Origin: Gp6-AA40 sp035293405
GTDB lineage: Bacteria; Acidobacteriota; Vicinamibacteria; Vicinamibacterales; UBA2999
Assembly: GCA_035293405.1 (NCBI GenBank)
Contig: DATDOE010000122.1
Coordinates: 124,001-188,000, forward strand
Length of the DNA stretch: 64,000 nt
Direction of reading: 5' to 3'
Shown here: positions 19,683 to 30,500 of the stretch, piece after piece
Layout of the letters: each line of letters starts with the position of its first letter
Numbering within the stretch: the stretch's first letter is position 1
Position numbers and translations under genes: made by a program
The notes under the pieces: generated by a model
The model's database searches: none
What the model was told of the DNA's origin: nothing
What the model saw: only the letters and a program-made list of their open reading frames with translations

Positions 19683-22598
19683 CTACCCGGCCGTGTCCAT
19701 CGGGGGACATGAGCAGAACAGATTCCTGTCTCCGTACGGGTTGTCGATCCGGCCGACGACGGGCCAGAACTTCCGCTCCCTGACAAACGGCAAGGGAAAC
19801 ACCGCCTCCTCGCGTGAGTAGGCGTGCGTCCACTCCTTCACCGTCACGGCCGCGGCCGTGTGGGGCGCATTCTTGAGCACGTTGTCCGTCACGTCCGCCT
19901 GTCCGGTGGCCACCGCCTCGATCTCCGCACGGATCTGAATCATGGCGTCGCAGAAGCGATCGATCTCCGCCTTGTCCTCACTCTCCGTGGGCTCCACCAT
20001 CAGCGTGCCGGCCACGGGGAATGACACCGTGGGCGCATGGAAGCCGAAGTCGATCAGGCGCTTGGCCACGTCCATCTCCTCGATACCAGCGGACTGGAAG
20101 CCGCGCAGATCGAAGATCAGCTCGTGGGCCACACGTCCGTTCGGCCGGGTATAGAGCACCGGATAGTGCCGTTCGAGCCGGGCCTTGATGTAGTTCGCGT
20201 TGAGGATCGCGTATCGCGTGGCGTCGGTCAGCCCCTCTGCGCCGAGCATTCTGATGTACGCGTACGAGATCAGCAGGATGCTCGCACTGCCCCACGGCGC
20301 CGCGGACACCGCATGGATCCCCCGCTCCCCACCGACAGAAGCAAGCGCGTGACGCGGCAGATACGGTGCCAGATGACGCGTCACGCCAATCGGACCCATG
20401 CCGGGTCCCCCGCCGCCGTGCGGAATCGCGAACGTCTTGTGCAGGTTGAGGTGACAGACGTCCGCGCCGATCGATGCCGGACTGGTCAGGCCGACCTGTG
20501 CGTTCATGTTGGCGCCGTCCATGTACACCTGACCGCCATGTTCGTGGACGATGTCGCAGATCTCGCGGATGTCGTCCTCGAAGACGCCGTGCGTCGAGGG
20601 GTAGGTAATCATCAGACACGCCAGCCGGTCGCGATGCTCGGCCGCCTTCCTGCGAAGATCGGCGAGATCGACGTTGCCGTTGGGCGCGCTCGCCACCACG
20701 ACGACGCGCAGGCCCGCCATGGCCGCACTCGCCGGGTTCGTGCCATGCGCCGAGGCGGGAATGAGGACGACATCGCGATCGGCGTCGCCGCGGTCGCGGT
20801 GGTACGCGCGAATCACCATCAGACCGGTGAACTCTCCCTGCGCCCCGGAGTTCGGCTGGAGGGATACCTCGGTAAAGCCGGTGATCTCGCAGAGCGCGGC
20901 CTCGAGCTCGCGGAACATCTGGAGGTAGCCGTCGACCTGCTCTTCCGGCGCGAACGGATGGATCCGGCTGAATCGTTCCCACGTCACCGGCAACATCTCG
21001 GTGGCCGCGTTGAGCTTCATCGTGCACGACCCGAGCGGGATCATCGACGTGTCGAGCCCGAGGTCCTTCCGCTCGAGCGTGCGGATGTAGCGCATCATCT
21101 CCGTTTCGGAACGATGGGTGTTGAACACTGGGTGCGTCAGGAAGCGGCTCGTGCGGCGGAGGGGCGGGGGCAGCCACTCGGCCACACCTGCGACGAGGGC
21201 CTCGATCGATCGGTCACCCGGGAACGTGTCGTCGAGGAACTGGGTGTGCGGCTTCTGCCGTCCGAGCGCGGCCGCGAACACGTCGAGGATGTCGCTCACG
21301 TCCGACGTCGTGACCGTCTCGTTGAGCGCAATGTCGATCGTCCGGTCGTCCGGATACCGGAAGTTCATCGCCGAGACAAGGGCCTTTCGCTGCACGGCCT
21401 CCACACCAGACGGCACCTCGATGCGGAGCGTGTCGAAGAAGTGCGCGTTGCGCTGCTCCAACCCCATCAGCTTGAGCGAGCCTTCGAGGATGTGCGCCAT
21501 CACGTGTACGCGTGAGGCGATCGCCTTGAGACCCTCTGATCCGTGGTACACCGCGTACATTGCCGCCATGTTGGCGAGCAGCGCCTGTGCCGTGCAGATG
21601 TTCGACGTCGCCTTCTCTCGTCGGATGTGCTGTTCGCGCGTGGCCAGGGCCATCCGATAGGCCTTTCGGCCGTCAACATCGACCGACACGCCGATGATCC
21701 GGCCGGGCATCTGTCGCACGAAGGCGTTCCGCGTCGCAAAGAACGCGGCGTGCGGCCCGCCGAAGCCCAGTGGCACGCCGAAGCGCTGCGAGGTACCGAA
21801 CACGACGTCGGCACCCATCTCACCAGGCGGCGTGGCAATGGCCAGGGCGAGAAGATCGCTGCCGACGGCGACGAGGACGCCGGCCTCGTGAGCTCGCGTG
21901 ATGAATGGCTTCAGATCCTGCAGGAGCCCCGCTTCGTCCGGATACTGCAGCAGCGCGCCGTAGACACCCGGCTCGAACGACATGCGATCGATGGGACCGA
22001 CCTGCAGATCGATGTCGAGCGGCTCGGCGCGCGAGCGGAGCACGTCAATCGTTTGCGGGAAGCAGCGGTCGCTGACCAGGAAGACGCTTCGCGCCCCCGC
22101 CGCCGGCTTCCGCATCGCCACGCGGTGAAGCAGCGTCATCGCCTCGGCCGCCGCCGTGGCCTCGTCCAGCAGCGACGCGTTGGCCACGTCCATCCCCGTC
22201 AGCTCCGCCACCATCGTCTGGAAGTTGATCAGCGACTCGAGGCGGCCCTGCGCGATCTCCGCCTGATAAGGGGTGTAGGGCGTGTACCAGCCCGGGTTCT
22301 CCATCACCATGCGGAGGACGACGCTGGGCGTGATCGTGTCGTGATAGCCGAGGCCGATGTACGAGCGAAACGGAGTGTTCCGGTGCGCCAGGTGCGTGAG
22401 CCGGCGCAGATACTGGTGCTCGCTCTCGGGCGGGGGCAGATTCAGCGGCGCCGAGAGACGAATGGATGAGGGAATTGCCTCGTCCATGAGGGCGTCGAGT
22501 GACGAGGCGCCAATCGCCTCGAGCATCTTGTCCCGTTCATCCGGCGAGGGTCCGAGGTGACGAGGGAGAAACCAGTCGGTGGCGTCGAGCGTGTGCAT
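19683..22598 (-). CDS. gcvP: Glycine dehydrogenase (decarboxylating), P protein
   Basis: The 971-residue single-chain P protein decarboxylates glycine with PLP and passes the aminomethyl group to lipoyl-GcvH. The N-terminal half has 'RHLGPSPDERDKML' and 'YTPYQAEIAQGRLE'. The C-terminal half holds the PLP Lys721 in 'HLNLHKTFAIPHGGGGPGMG' and the Gly-rich loop after it. The length matches the full-length type rather than the split GcvPA/GcvPB form. It is the last gene of gcvT-gcvH-gcvP, 17 bp after gcvH. Its 3' end faces a heptamer repeat tract. Confidence 0.97.
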   Translation of the reverse strand: MHTLDATDWFLPRHLGPSPDERDKMLEAIGASSLDALMDEAIPSSIRLSAPLNLPPPESEHQYLRRLTHLAHRNTPFRSYIGLGYHDTITPSVVLRMVMENPGWYTPYTPYQAEIAQGRLESLINFQTMVAELTGMDVANASLLDEATAAAEAMTLLHRVAMRKPAAGARSVFLVSDRCFPQTIDVLRSRAEPLDIDLQVGPIDRMSFEPGVYGALLQYPDEAGLLQDLKPFITRAHEAGVLVAVGSDLLALAIATPPGEMGADVVFGTSQRFGVPLGFGGPHAAFFATRNAFVRQMPGRIIGVSVDVDGRKAYRMALATREQHIRREKATSNICTAQALLANMAAMYAVYHGSEGLKAIASRVHVMAHILEGSLKLMGLEQRNAHFFDTLRIEVPSGVEAVQRKALVSAMNFRYPDDRTIDIALNETVTTSDVSDILDVFAAALGRQKPHTQFLDDTFPGDRSIEALVAGVAEWLPPPLRRTSRFLTHPVFNTHRSETEMMRYIRTLERKDLGLDTSMIPLGSCTMKLNAATEMLPVTWERFSRIHPFAPEEQVDGYLQMFRELEAALCEITGFTEVSLQPNSGAQGEFTGLMVIRAYHRDRGDADRDVVLIPASAHGTNPASAAMAGLRVVVVASAPNGNVDLADLRRKAAEHRDRLACLMITYPSTHGVFEDDIREICDIVHEHGGQVYMDGANMNAQVGLTSPASIGADVCHLNLHKTFAIPHGGGGPGMGPIGVTRHLAPYLPRHALASVGGERGIHAVSAAPWGSASILLISYAYIRMLGAEGLTDATRYAILNANYIKARLERHYPVLYTRPNGRVAHELIFDLRGFQSAGIEEMDVAKRLIDFGFHAPTVSFPVAGTLMVEPTESEDKAEIDRFCDAMIQIRAEIEAVATGQADVTDNVLKNAPHTAAAVTVKEWTHAYSREEAVFPLPFVRERKFWPVVGRIDNPYGDRNLFCSCPPMDTAG

Positions 22599-22615
22599 TC
22601 CGAAAGTTCAGAGCC

Positions 22616-22993
22616 TCAGGCCTTGACGAGTTGCTCGTACTGAGCGCTGTCGAGCAGGGACCCTGCGGCGGCTGGATCGGAGAGGCGGATCTTTACCATC
22701 CACGTCTCGTGCGGCCGGCTGTTCACGAGCTCGGGGTGGTCCTTGAGCGCCGGATTGACGTCCGCGATCTCGCCGCTCGCCGGCGCGAAGAGCTCCGACA
22801 CGGCCTTGACCGATTCGATCGAGCCAAAGGACTCGCCCGCCGTCACCTTCCGTCCTACGTCAGGGAGCTCAACGAACACCACGTCGCCGAGCTGTTGCTG
22901 GGCGTAGTCCGTGATGCCCACCTCGGCCTCGTTACCCGAGACGCGGATCCACTCGTGGTCCTTGGTGTATTTCAGGTCAGTCGGATACGCCAT
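22616..22993 (-). CDS. gcvH: Glycine cleavage system H protein
   Basis: The 125-residue lipoyl carrier has Lys63 in 'GSIESVKAVSEL' as the lipoylation site and the usual opening 'YTKDHEWIRVSGNEAEVGIT'. It shuttles the aminomethyl and dihydrolipoyl intermediates between GcvP, GcvT and the L protein. It sits between gcvT (15-bp gap) and gcvP (17-bp gap) on the same strand. No lipoyl transferase gene or L-protein gene is visible nearby. Confidence 0.97.
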   Translation of the reverse strand: MAYPTDLKYTKDHEWIRVSGNEAEVGITDYAQQQLGDVVFVELPDVGRKVTAGESFGSIESVKAVSELFAPASGEIADVNPALKDHPELVNSRPHETWMVKIRLSDPAAAGSLLDSAQYEQLVKA

Positions 22994-23008
22994 GCTGTCT
23001 CGACCCCT

Positions 23009-24121
23009 TTACACTTTGCGCTTATAGAACGGCAATGCCACGACACGCGCCTTTGAGGTGCGGCCGCGGATGTCGATGTCGATCTCGGTTGCCGGTGCGG
23101 TGAGCGCGGTGGGCACGTACGCCATGCCAATCGCCTTCTTGAGAAACGGTGTCTGCGTACCGCTGGTCACCACGCCCACCTGGTGCCCGCGTCCCAGCAC
23201 GGCATAGCCATGACGCGCGATGCCGCGGTCTACCATCTCGAACCCCACCAGCTTGCGCGCGACGCCTTTCTCCTTCTGTTCCATCAGCCGGTCGCGTCCG
23301 ATGAAGTCGCCCTTCTTCCAGCCGATCGTCCACCCGAGACCAGCCTCGAGGACGCTCGTCGTCTCATCGATGTCGTTCCCGTAGAGGCGCATCGCTGCTT
23401 CCAGGCGCAGCGTGTCGCGCGCGCCGAGGCCGCAGGGGACGACGTCCGCCTGGCGCCCCGACTCGAGGAGGGCCTGCCAGACGCGATCAGCCATGTTCGG
23501 CGGCACGAAGATCTCGTAGCCGTCCTCGCCGGTGTAACCGGTACGCGAAATCGTGGCCCGGGCCGCAGCGACCTCGCCGTAGCCAAACCAGTAGTAGCCG
23601 ATCTCATTGAGGTCCACGCCCGTCAACGGCTGGAGCACCTCACGAGCCGCGGGGCCCTGGATCGAGATCAGGGCGTAGCGGCTGCTCGAGTCGATCACGG
23701 CCGCGCCGGTGTCCTTGATCTGCTCGCTGATCCAGGCGAAGTCCTTCGCCGTGTTCGCGGCGTTGACGACCAGCATGAAATGGCTGGGCGCCATGCGATA
23801 GACGAGCATGTCGTCCACGAACGTGCCCGCCGGCGTCAGCAGCGCCGCGTAGTGCGCCTGGCCGGTCTCGAGCAGGCTGGCATCGTTGCTCGAGATGCGT
23901 TGCACCGCCGCGAGCGCGTCCTTCCCGGCGATCTCGATCTCCCCCATGTGACTGACGTCGAACACGCCGGCGCGGGTGCGGACGGCCAGGTGCTCATCCG
24001 TGATGCCCGAGTAGTCCACGGGCATCTCCCACCCGGCGTAGGGCACCATGCGGGCGTTGGATGCGCGATGACGGGCGTGCAGCGGGGTTTTGCGAAGCTC
24101 GACGGCGGTCGTCTCGGTCAT
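23009..24121 (-). CDS. gcvT: Aminomethyltransferase (glycine cleavage T protein)
   Basis: The 370-residue folate enzyme transfers the methylene group from H protein to tetrahydrofolate and releases ammonia. Landmarks are 'GWEMPVDYSGITDEHLAVRT', 'FDVSHMGEIEI', 'RTGYTGEDGYEIF' and 'GLGARDTLRLEAAM'. The start at 24121 ('MTETTAVELRKTPLH') gives the normal family length; an in-frame ATG at 24190 would add 23 unrelated residues. It is first in gcvTHP. I looked for a glycine riboswitch in the 160 bp upstream and saw none. Confidence 0.97.
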   Translation of the reverse strand: MTETTAVELRKTPLHARHRASNARMVPYAGWEMPVDYSGITDEHLAVRTRAGVFDVSHMGEIEIAGKDALAAVQRISSNDASLLETGQAHYAALLTPAGTFVDDMLVYRMAPSHFMLVVNAANTAKDFAWISEQIKDTGAAVIDSSSRYALISIQGPAAREVLQPLTGVDLNEIGYYWFGYGEVAAARATISRTGYTGEDGYEIFVPPNMADRVWQALLESGRQADVVPCGLGARDTLRLEAAMRLYGNDIDETTSVLEAGLGWTIGWKKGDFIGRDRLMEQKEKGVARKLVGFEMVDRGIARHGYAVLGRGHQVGVVTSGTQTPFLKKAIGMAYVPTALTAPATEIDIDIRGRTSKARVVALPFYKRKV

Positions 24122-24286
24122 GAAATCGCGTGTGGGGAACTCTCGAGGCCTGACGATCTGACTGTACTCGGCGACGCTCGGAGGGGTCAAGAAACTGAAA
24201 CGCCACGGGCCCGGACTGCACTACCGAGATAGCTCCCCTTTTCAGTCCGCTGCCCGTCGCGGATCGGCCGCGAGTGGAGGTAATTG

Positions 24287-25249
24287 ATGGTGAAAGACAA
24301 GCACACGAAGCACGGTCATGGTGGACATGGCCACGACTCACCCGGGCACGAGCCTCGTCCCCACCGGCCACACGACCTGCCGTACCACGACCCGGACTAC
24401 GACCATCCGCCTGACCATGGGGATGAACCTCCTGACAACCCTCGCTATCCCGACTCACGCATCTACGGGGAATATGCATCGAAGCGACCCCCACGCTACG
24501 TGCCGCATCCCTTCGAGCACACGTGCTTCAAGCCGCGCAAGGACGACTACAAGCCGCCGACGACCTGTGACGACCACGACGATCACGACGACCTGTGCGT
24601 CCGGAAGGATCACCGTACGCTCACGGCGGACGAGCAGACACGGTTCCTCAACGCGTTCACCCAGATCAACACCATGGGCGCGCTCGGTCCGCTGGTGGAC
24701 ATCCATTCGAACGCGATCCACCAGATGCACGGGAACCCTCGCTTTCTTCCGTGGCATCGCATCTACCTCCTCAGGATGGAGGAACTGCTCATGACCGTCG
24801 ATCCGACGGTGTGCATTCCGTACTGGAAATCGAGCGAGGAACAGGCGTTCCCGTCATGGCTCGTCGGCTTCACGCCAACGGTGAATCTCATCAGCGGGCC
24901 CCATACGGTGACGCGGAACATCGGCGCGTTCGCGATTCTACCGAATGCGGCAGCGGTCGCGGCCGCCATGGCCAATGCCACGTTCAACCCGTTCGCGGGC
25001 GCGCTCGAGGGCGTGCACAACTCGGGGCACGTGTGGGTCGGCGGATCCATGGGCAGCGTTCCATCCGCGCCCTGCGACCCGGTATTCTGGATGCATCACG
25101 CCGAGATCGACCGCATCTGGTCGGTGTGGCAAACGGCCAATCCCGGCCAGAATCCCCCCCTTGCGGGCGCGGCGGCGACCATGGATCCATGGCCGGAAAC
25201 CGAGGTGGACACCAGGGACATCACGGCGCTTGGTTTCACGTATGTCTGA
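24287..25249 (+). CDS. Tyrosinase-family copper oxidase with His/Asp/Pro-rich N-terminus
   Basis: The 320-residue protein contains the tyrosinase central domain (about 115-285). CuA ligands are probably His140, His148 and His157 ('HGNPRFLPWHR'). CuB ligands are His244 and His248 ('GVHNSGHVW') and His270 or His271 ('DPVFWMHHAEIDRIW'). Such enzymes hydroxylate monophenols and/or oxidise diphenols to quinones. The first about 60 residues are made almost only of His, Asp, Pro, Gly and Lys, with no signal peptide, and could bind copper; this is inference. A GGAGG at 24276-24280, six bases before the ATG, supports the start. It is divergent from gcvT with a 165-bp gap. Confidence 0.88.
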   Translation: MVKDKHTKHGHGGHGHDSPGHEPRPHRPHDLPYHDPDYDHPPDHGDEPPDNPRYPDSRIYGEYASKRPPRYVPHPFEHTCFKPRKDDYKPPTTCDDHDDHDDLCVRKDHRTLTADEQTRFLNAFTQINTMGALGPLVDIHSNAIHQMHGNPRFLPWHRIYLLRMEELLMTVDPTVCIPYWKSSEEQAFPSWLVGFTPTVNLISGPHTVTRNIGAFAILPNAAAVAAAMANATFNPFAGALEGVHNSGHVWVGGSMGSVPSAPCDPVFWMHHAEIDRIWSVWQTANPGQNPPLAGAAATMDPWPETEVDTRDITALGFTYV

Positions 25250-25324
25250 GGCGAGCGACGAGACCGCGCAATAAGAGCGCTCAATGGCCCAGCTCATCGA
25301 CCACCTCGGTGAGCTGCGGCCGCT

Positions 25325-25813
25325 TCACCACCAGTCGCGACGTGGACTCGGGTCTCGACGGGCGACCTGACGGGCGGACCTGACGGCGGCCTCGATGGCG
25401 AGGGGCGGACACTTCGCGGCGATCATCGATTGCTGAATCGCCGACAGCGCACCGGGCAGGAGGCTCGACAGACCGTCCGTCGCAGTCGTGATGGCGTAGA
25501 GCTGCTGTGCGAGGCGGCGGCGTTCCGTGTCGTCGAGACTCGCCGCTCGACAACCGATCAGCCCATCGGCCAGCGCCCGACCCGCGTTCTCCTCCGGTGG
25601 AAAGTGACTGAACGACCGCAGACGGGCCTCAATCCCATCGGCGTTCGATGAGCCGAGCAGCGTCGCGAATTCTGCGACAATGCGATCCTCGTCCGCCGTG
25701 TATGCCGCCATCTCGATCGACGGTCGCCACAGCGTGACCGAAAGCGTCGCCACCACGATGACCGCTACGAGATGCGTCCACCAGGTCCGCGCGTGAGGGG
25801 AAGAGTCGTTCAT
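25325..25813 (-). CDS. Hypothetical membrane-anchored protein
   Basis: The 162-residue product starts with a short polar stretch and one transmembrane segment (about 11-28, 'WTHLVAVIVVATLSVTLW'). A charged, helical domain with two Cys residues follows and no recognised family. Codon position bias looks like that of real genes, but there is no functional clue. Its 5' end overlaps by about 20 bp the likely GTG start of the divergent membrane protein gene, so one of the two starts may be further in. Confidence 0.5.
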   Translation of the reverse strand: MNDSSPHARTWWTHLVAVIVVATLSVTLWRPSIEMAAYTADEDRIVAEFATLLGSSNADGIEARLRSFSHFPPEENAGRALADGLIGCRAASLDDTERRRLAQQLYAITTATDGLSSLLPGALSAIQQSMIAAKCPPLAIEAAVRSARQVARRDPSPRRDWW

Positions 25814-27304
25814 ATCGTTGGCCGCGCGGCGGCCGCGTTCATCTGCGTAGCTGGCGTACCGATCGTCACGCTCATCCTGGTACGAGCATTCTACGGCGTC
25901 CCGATTTCCGCGTACCGGCCGATCATCAACGACGAGGTCGCGTACTGGCATCAGGCGCTGACGTTCAGCTACGCCGGATTCCACGGCGGCTACTACACAC
26001 TCGGTGAAGCCACCAACGCATCCGGCGTCACGCCGTTCGGCCCGCACGGTCCCGGTTTTGCGGTGCTCTACGGGATGTTCGGGGCGGCCTTCGGCTGGCA
26101 CCGGCACTCGGTCGTTCTGCTGAATCTGCTGGCCGTCAGCGTCGCGGCCTGGACGTGGGTCTCTCTCAGCCGGGTGAGCCTGGCCCGGCTGTTCCTGTCC
26201 GGCGTGATGCTCGTCACCTTCTGGCACATGCTGTTCTGGGCGCCGACCGGGATGCAGGAACCGCTGCACCATGCCGGAGCCATTGCGATGGCCGCATTCT
26301 TCGCCGCCGCACTCGGGCCGTCACGGCGTCCGTGGGTGATCGCCGCCGGCTGGATCGTCCTCAGCACGCTGTCATTCATCAGGCCGTCGTGGATCGTTCT
26401 GTTGCCACTCTGGGGGCTCGCGACCTCGCGAACGGCGCCTCGATGGGTGATGCTCTCCACCATCGCGGCGTCAGGGCTGCTGGCCGCGGCGCTCCTTCTC
26501 GCCTACAGCCTCACCACAGCACCCTATTCGTCGGGATTTTTCTTCCTGCGAGCGCTGAGTCTTTCGGTTGGTGCGCAGTCACTCGCCGACAACCTGCTGT
26601 TCAATGTGCATCGGCTGGCCATGCTCGACCAGTACGAGACGATCGAGCTCCTTCACAGATACCAGTACTGGGCCTTCCTCATCGCTGTTATCGTAGCCGC
26701 GGCAGCGACGCTGTGGCGATCGCGGGCAGGCTGGCGTACGGGGCCCGCGATGCACCTGCTCATCGCCGCCGTGACCATGGCAACCGCCCTTGCCGCGATG
26801 TTGCTGCTCTATGAGTTCACCAACTACGCAGAGCACCGGGTTCTGTCGGCCTTCTTCCTCTTTGGCACGCTGCTGTGTCTCGCGGCACCCGGAAGGGTCG
26901 GTCCGATCCTGGTCGCGGCACTCGTCCTGTCCAACCTCGCCTACGCCCGGCCGTCGCTGCGCAACTTCGAAGCGGTCTGGCGCGATCGCTTCATCTGGGA
27001 TCGGCGAGGAGTCTACGAGCTGGAAGACGCCATCGACGGCATCCTCGTCTATCGACCGGGGCTGTCCCGCTGGTGCAACACGCTTCTCACCGCTCAGTAC
27101 CCGCCGCACCTGATCGCGATCCCACTGGGTATCGGCATCTCGGCGATTCGCGAGACCGAGCAACTCCCGCTTCCGCCCCGTTCGCACTATCTGCTGCTCG
27201 ACGCGTCGAGCCTGGCCAACGTCAAGGGGCCGCTTCACCTCGAGCCCATGGCCACGCTGCCGTACGGCACGCTCTTCCTGAATCGTGATTCCGGGTGCGA
27301 TTAG
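25793..27304 (+). CDS. Polytopic membrane protein, GT-C-like glycosyltransferase candidate
   Basis: The 503-residue protein has about ten to twelve hydrophobic segments. An early extracytoplasmic loop 'INDEVAYWHQALTF' (about 45-58) carries an acidic pair where GT-C enzymes (ArnT/mannosyltransferase type) have their catalytic acid. This suggests transfer of sugars from polyprenyl-phosphate carriers, but sequence identity to known members is not obvious to me. I chose the GTG at 25793 because it lies just ahead of the first hydrophobic segment; an ATG at 25772 is in the same frame. The C-terminal about 90 residues are soluble and probably periplasmic. Confidence 0.55.
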   Translation: MRGRVVHIVGRAAAAFICVAGVPIVTLILVRAFYGVPISAYRPIINDEVAYWHQALTFSYAGFHGGYYTLGEATNASGVTPFGPHGPGFAVLYGMFGAAFGWHRHSVVLLNLLAVSVAAWTWVSLSRVSLARLFLSGVMLVTFWHMLFWAPTGMQEPLHHAGAIAMAAFFAAALGPSRRPWVIAAGWIVLSTLSFIRPSWIVLLPLWGLATSRTAPRWVMLSTIAASGLLAAALLLAYSLTTAPYSSGFFFLRALSLSVGAQSLADNLLFNVHRLAMLDQYETIELLHRYQYWAFLIAVIVAAAATLWRSRAGWRTGPAMHLLIAAVTMATALAAMLLLYEFTNYAEHRVLSAFFLFGTLLCLAAPGRVGPILVAALVLSNLAYARPSLRNFEAVWRDRFIWDRRGVYELEDAIDGILVYRPGLSRWCNTLLTAQYPPHLIAIPLGIGISAIRETEQLPLPPRSHYLLLDASSLANVKGPLHLEPMATLPYGTLFLNRDSGCD

Positions 27305-27516
27305 TTCGCGTGCGTTTCAACAGAAAGGTCTGGCTGTGAGCCTTGAAAGAGGAAACGCCCGAGGACGCAGGATCGAACGCCACATCCCGTGTGCGGCTTT
27401 GCCCGGACGCGCGTTATTACCTGCGAAGGCGTCTTGCTACCGCACTTCTCGCGGCGACAGCGTCCACCGACAACCGATTCACTGCAGGCCGGCCAACTTC
27501 GCAGACAGGAGTGCCT

Positions 27517-30500
27517 ATGGCAGGACCGATACCGACGGTCGAGATGCTCCGCGAGGAATACCAGGTCCATTTCGGCGCCACGCTCGCAGACGAAGGCGCC
27601 GAAACCGCGGGTGGTCCGATCTCACATGAACGGCTGAAAGCGTCCCTGGCAACCAAGGGATTGGCCCTGTCGGGCGGGGGGATCCGCAGCGCGACGTTCT
27701 CGCTCGGCGTACTCCAGGCGCTCGCCGCCAGCCGCCTGCTCACGTCGTTCGACTATCTGTCCACGGTATCGGGCGGCGGGTACATCGGCAGCTGGCTGAC
27801 CGCGTGGGCGCACCGGCACCCCGCCGGTATCTCGGGCGTGATGGAGGATCTCGTGCCGCGGGCGGACCGCGGCGACCACGAGGCGGCGCCCATCGCGCAC
27901 CTCCGCCGCTACAGCAACTACCTGACACCGCGCGTCGGGCTGTTATCGTCCGATACGTGGACGATCATCGGCACTTATCTGCGCAATCTGCTCGTCAACT
28001 GGCTGTCGCTGGTGCCCTACTTCGCGCTCCTGCTGCTCGTCCCCATCATCGGCGTGCATGCACTGCAGGCGGCGGCGGAGAGCGGCTGGATCCGGTCGAT
28101 CGTCGGCGAGAGCGCTTTCACCGGCGGCCACGTGCTGGCGCTCGCATCGATTCTCTGTCTGGTGATGACGATGGCCGTGCTCGGCATCAGCCTCCCGAGC
28201 AGCACCATCCCGGGCAGCGACAAGAGTCGCATCGCGTTGGTGGCCAGAAACCAGGAGGAATTCCTGCTCAAGGCCATGGTGCCGCTGATCCTTGGCGGGA
28301 TCGGCCTGGCGATGGCCTGGTTTACGCAAACCAAGCCGATCCCGGGAGCCAGTACGCTGCATCTCCCGGATTTCTTCCCGCGGATCGGTCTCTCGAACTG
28401 GCAGTTGTTCGCGTTGCTCGGAGCTGCCGCTCACAGCGCGGCGTTCAGCATCTACGCCGGGCGCAGCTGGTTGTACACACTCACCGACAGCCGGAGGGCC
28501 CTGGGCCTTACGAGCACGACGATGCTCGTTCAGCCCGTCGCGGTTCTCCTGTCGGGTGCATTGGGCGGTTGGATCGTGTGGCTCGGGGCCGGAAAGATCC
28601 TCCCGGCCCTCATGAATGCCGCGGCTGGCGCAGGCGATCCTCTCCTGCCCATCCGCGTGTACGTCGTCATGGCCGTTCCGGTGTTCCTGGCCGGATTCGT
28701 GCTCGGGCTCGCTCTGTACTCGGCGATGGCCAGCCGCCGGACCTCGGAAGAAGATCGCGAGTGGTTCGCGCGGGCCGGTGCGTGGGTCCTCGCCCTCGCC
28801 GTGGGATGGATCGTGACGAGCGGCATCGCGCTGCTTGGCCCGAGCCTGCTCGTATTCGCGTGGGGCAAAGCGGCTGCTGTGTCACTCGGCGGTCTCAGCG
28901 GCTTCGTGAGCATGTGGCTCGGAGGTAGCGGCCACACCGAAGCCAAGGACGACGGCGCCCCCAAGACGTGGATGTCGCGCGTCGCGGAGTGGAGCCTCGC
29001 GCTCGCCGCGCCGGTGTTCGTCGTGCTCCTGGCGATCCTGCTCGCCACCGGGTTGCTTGCGCTTCAAGACTACCTCGCCACGACCTGGATGAGGACGATG
29101 CTCGCCGCGGCAGGGGCCATCGCCGGGGCGTGCGTGCTGGTGATCGGGCTCGTCAACTGGCTGGTCAACGTGAACGTGTTCTCACTGCACGGCATGTATC
29201 GAGACCGGCTGATTCGTGCGTACCTGGGCGCGTCTCGCGCCAGCCGCGCGCCGCACCTGTTCACGGGGTTCGATCAGAACGACAACGTGTCGCTCTCGCA
29301 CCTCGCGCCACCGTTCTTCACGGCTGAAGACTGGCCGCTCGTGCACGCAATCGCCCGGGAGGTCGGCAAGCAACCGGAAGAGTCAGCGATCCGGACGGTC
29401 GTCGAGGACGTGGACAGCAAGCTTCTGACCGACGCTCGAGGCATCGAGTCGTGGTCCGAGAGCACGGTGCTTCCGGTCATCGATCGTTTCAATGCCGTCC
29501 TCGTCTACTCGAAGCAGGCCGCCAGCCTCCGCCAGAAATGGGAAGCGCTCGTGCGCCCAATCCCGCCGTCCGCGACCTTCCTCCCCCACGAGTGGAGCAC
29601 CGTGCGGGCGGTCGCGAAAGCCCTGCACAAGGCCCTGCACAAGAGCGAAGACGCGGACCCGTCGGCTGTTCGTCTGTTGCCGTTTCTGTCGGGCGCCGGG
29701 CTGGCAGACTGGCCGACCAGGGTCGTGCAGGCGCCCGTCTGGTCCACGACGCACGTGACAGAGACCCTCAAGTCGTTGAACGACGTCATCGCCAAGGTGA
29801 TCACCGTCGGCGCCGGTGGCAGCGGAAGGGATGTGTCAGCGACTGAGGTCGCCGCGAGCCTCCGCGCTCAAGGTATTCCCGTGTCGCCGGACGACCTTCG
29901 ACAGCGGCTGGACCGTCTCGCGCCGCGACAGAAATCTCCGTTTCCGGTCGTGAACACCGCGCTCAACCTGGTCTCCGGCGAAGAGCTCGCGTGGCAGGAG
30001 CGTCAGGCGGCCTCGTTCACGCTCACGCCTCTGCACGCGGGCAGCCCGACGGTCGGGTTCCGCGGCATGGTGGCGAACGCCGCGCAACAACACTGCTACG
30101 GAGGCGCCAGCGGTGTGTCGCTGGGAACCGCCGTGACGATCTCGGGTGCGGCCGCCAATCCCAACATGGGCTACCACTCCTCGCCCATCGTCACCGTCCT
30201 GCTGACCCTGTTCAACGCACGACTTGGCGCGTGGCTTGGGAACCCGAGCGACGACAAGAGATTCCCCCACTCCTGTCCGCGCAACCAGTTCTTCCCGATG
30301 GCGCTCACCGAGGCGATGGGCCTGACGCATGCGGGCGGCGGCTACGTGCACCTGTCGGACGGCGGCCATTTCGAAAACCTCGGTCTCTACGAACTGGTCC
30401 GCCGTGGCTGCCGCTACATCCTGCTGTGCGACGGCGGGTGCGATCAGGATTACGCGTTCGAGGATCTCGGCAACGCGGTCCGGAAGATCCGCATCGATCT

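Noticed and set aside
24122..24286. Possible glycine riboswitch upstream of gcvT
   Set aside because: I searched for the conserved glycine-aptamer blocks on the minus strand and did not find them.
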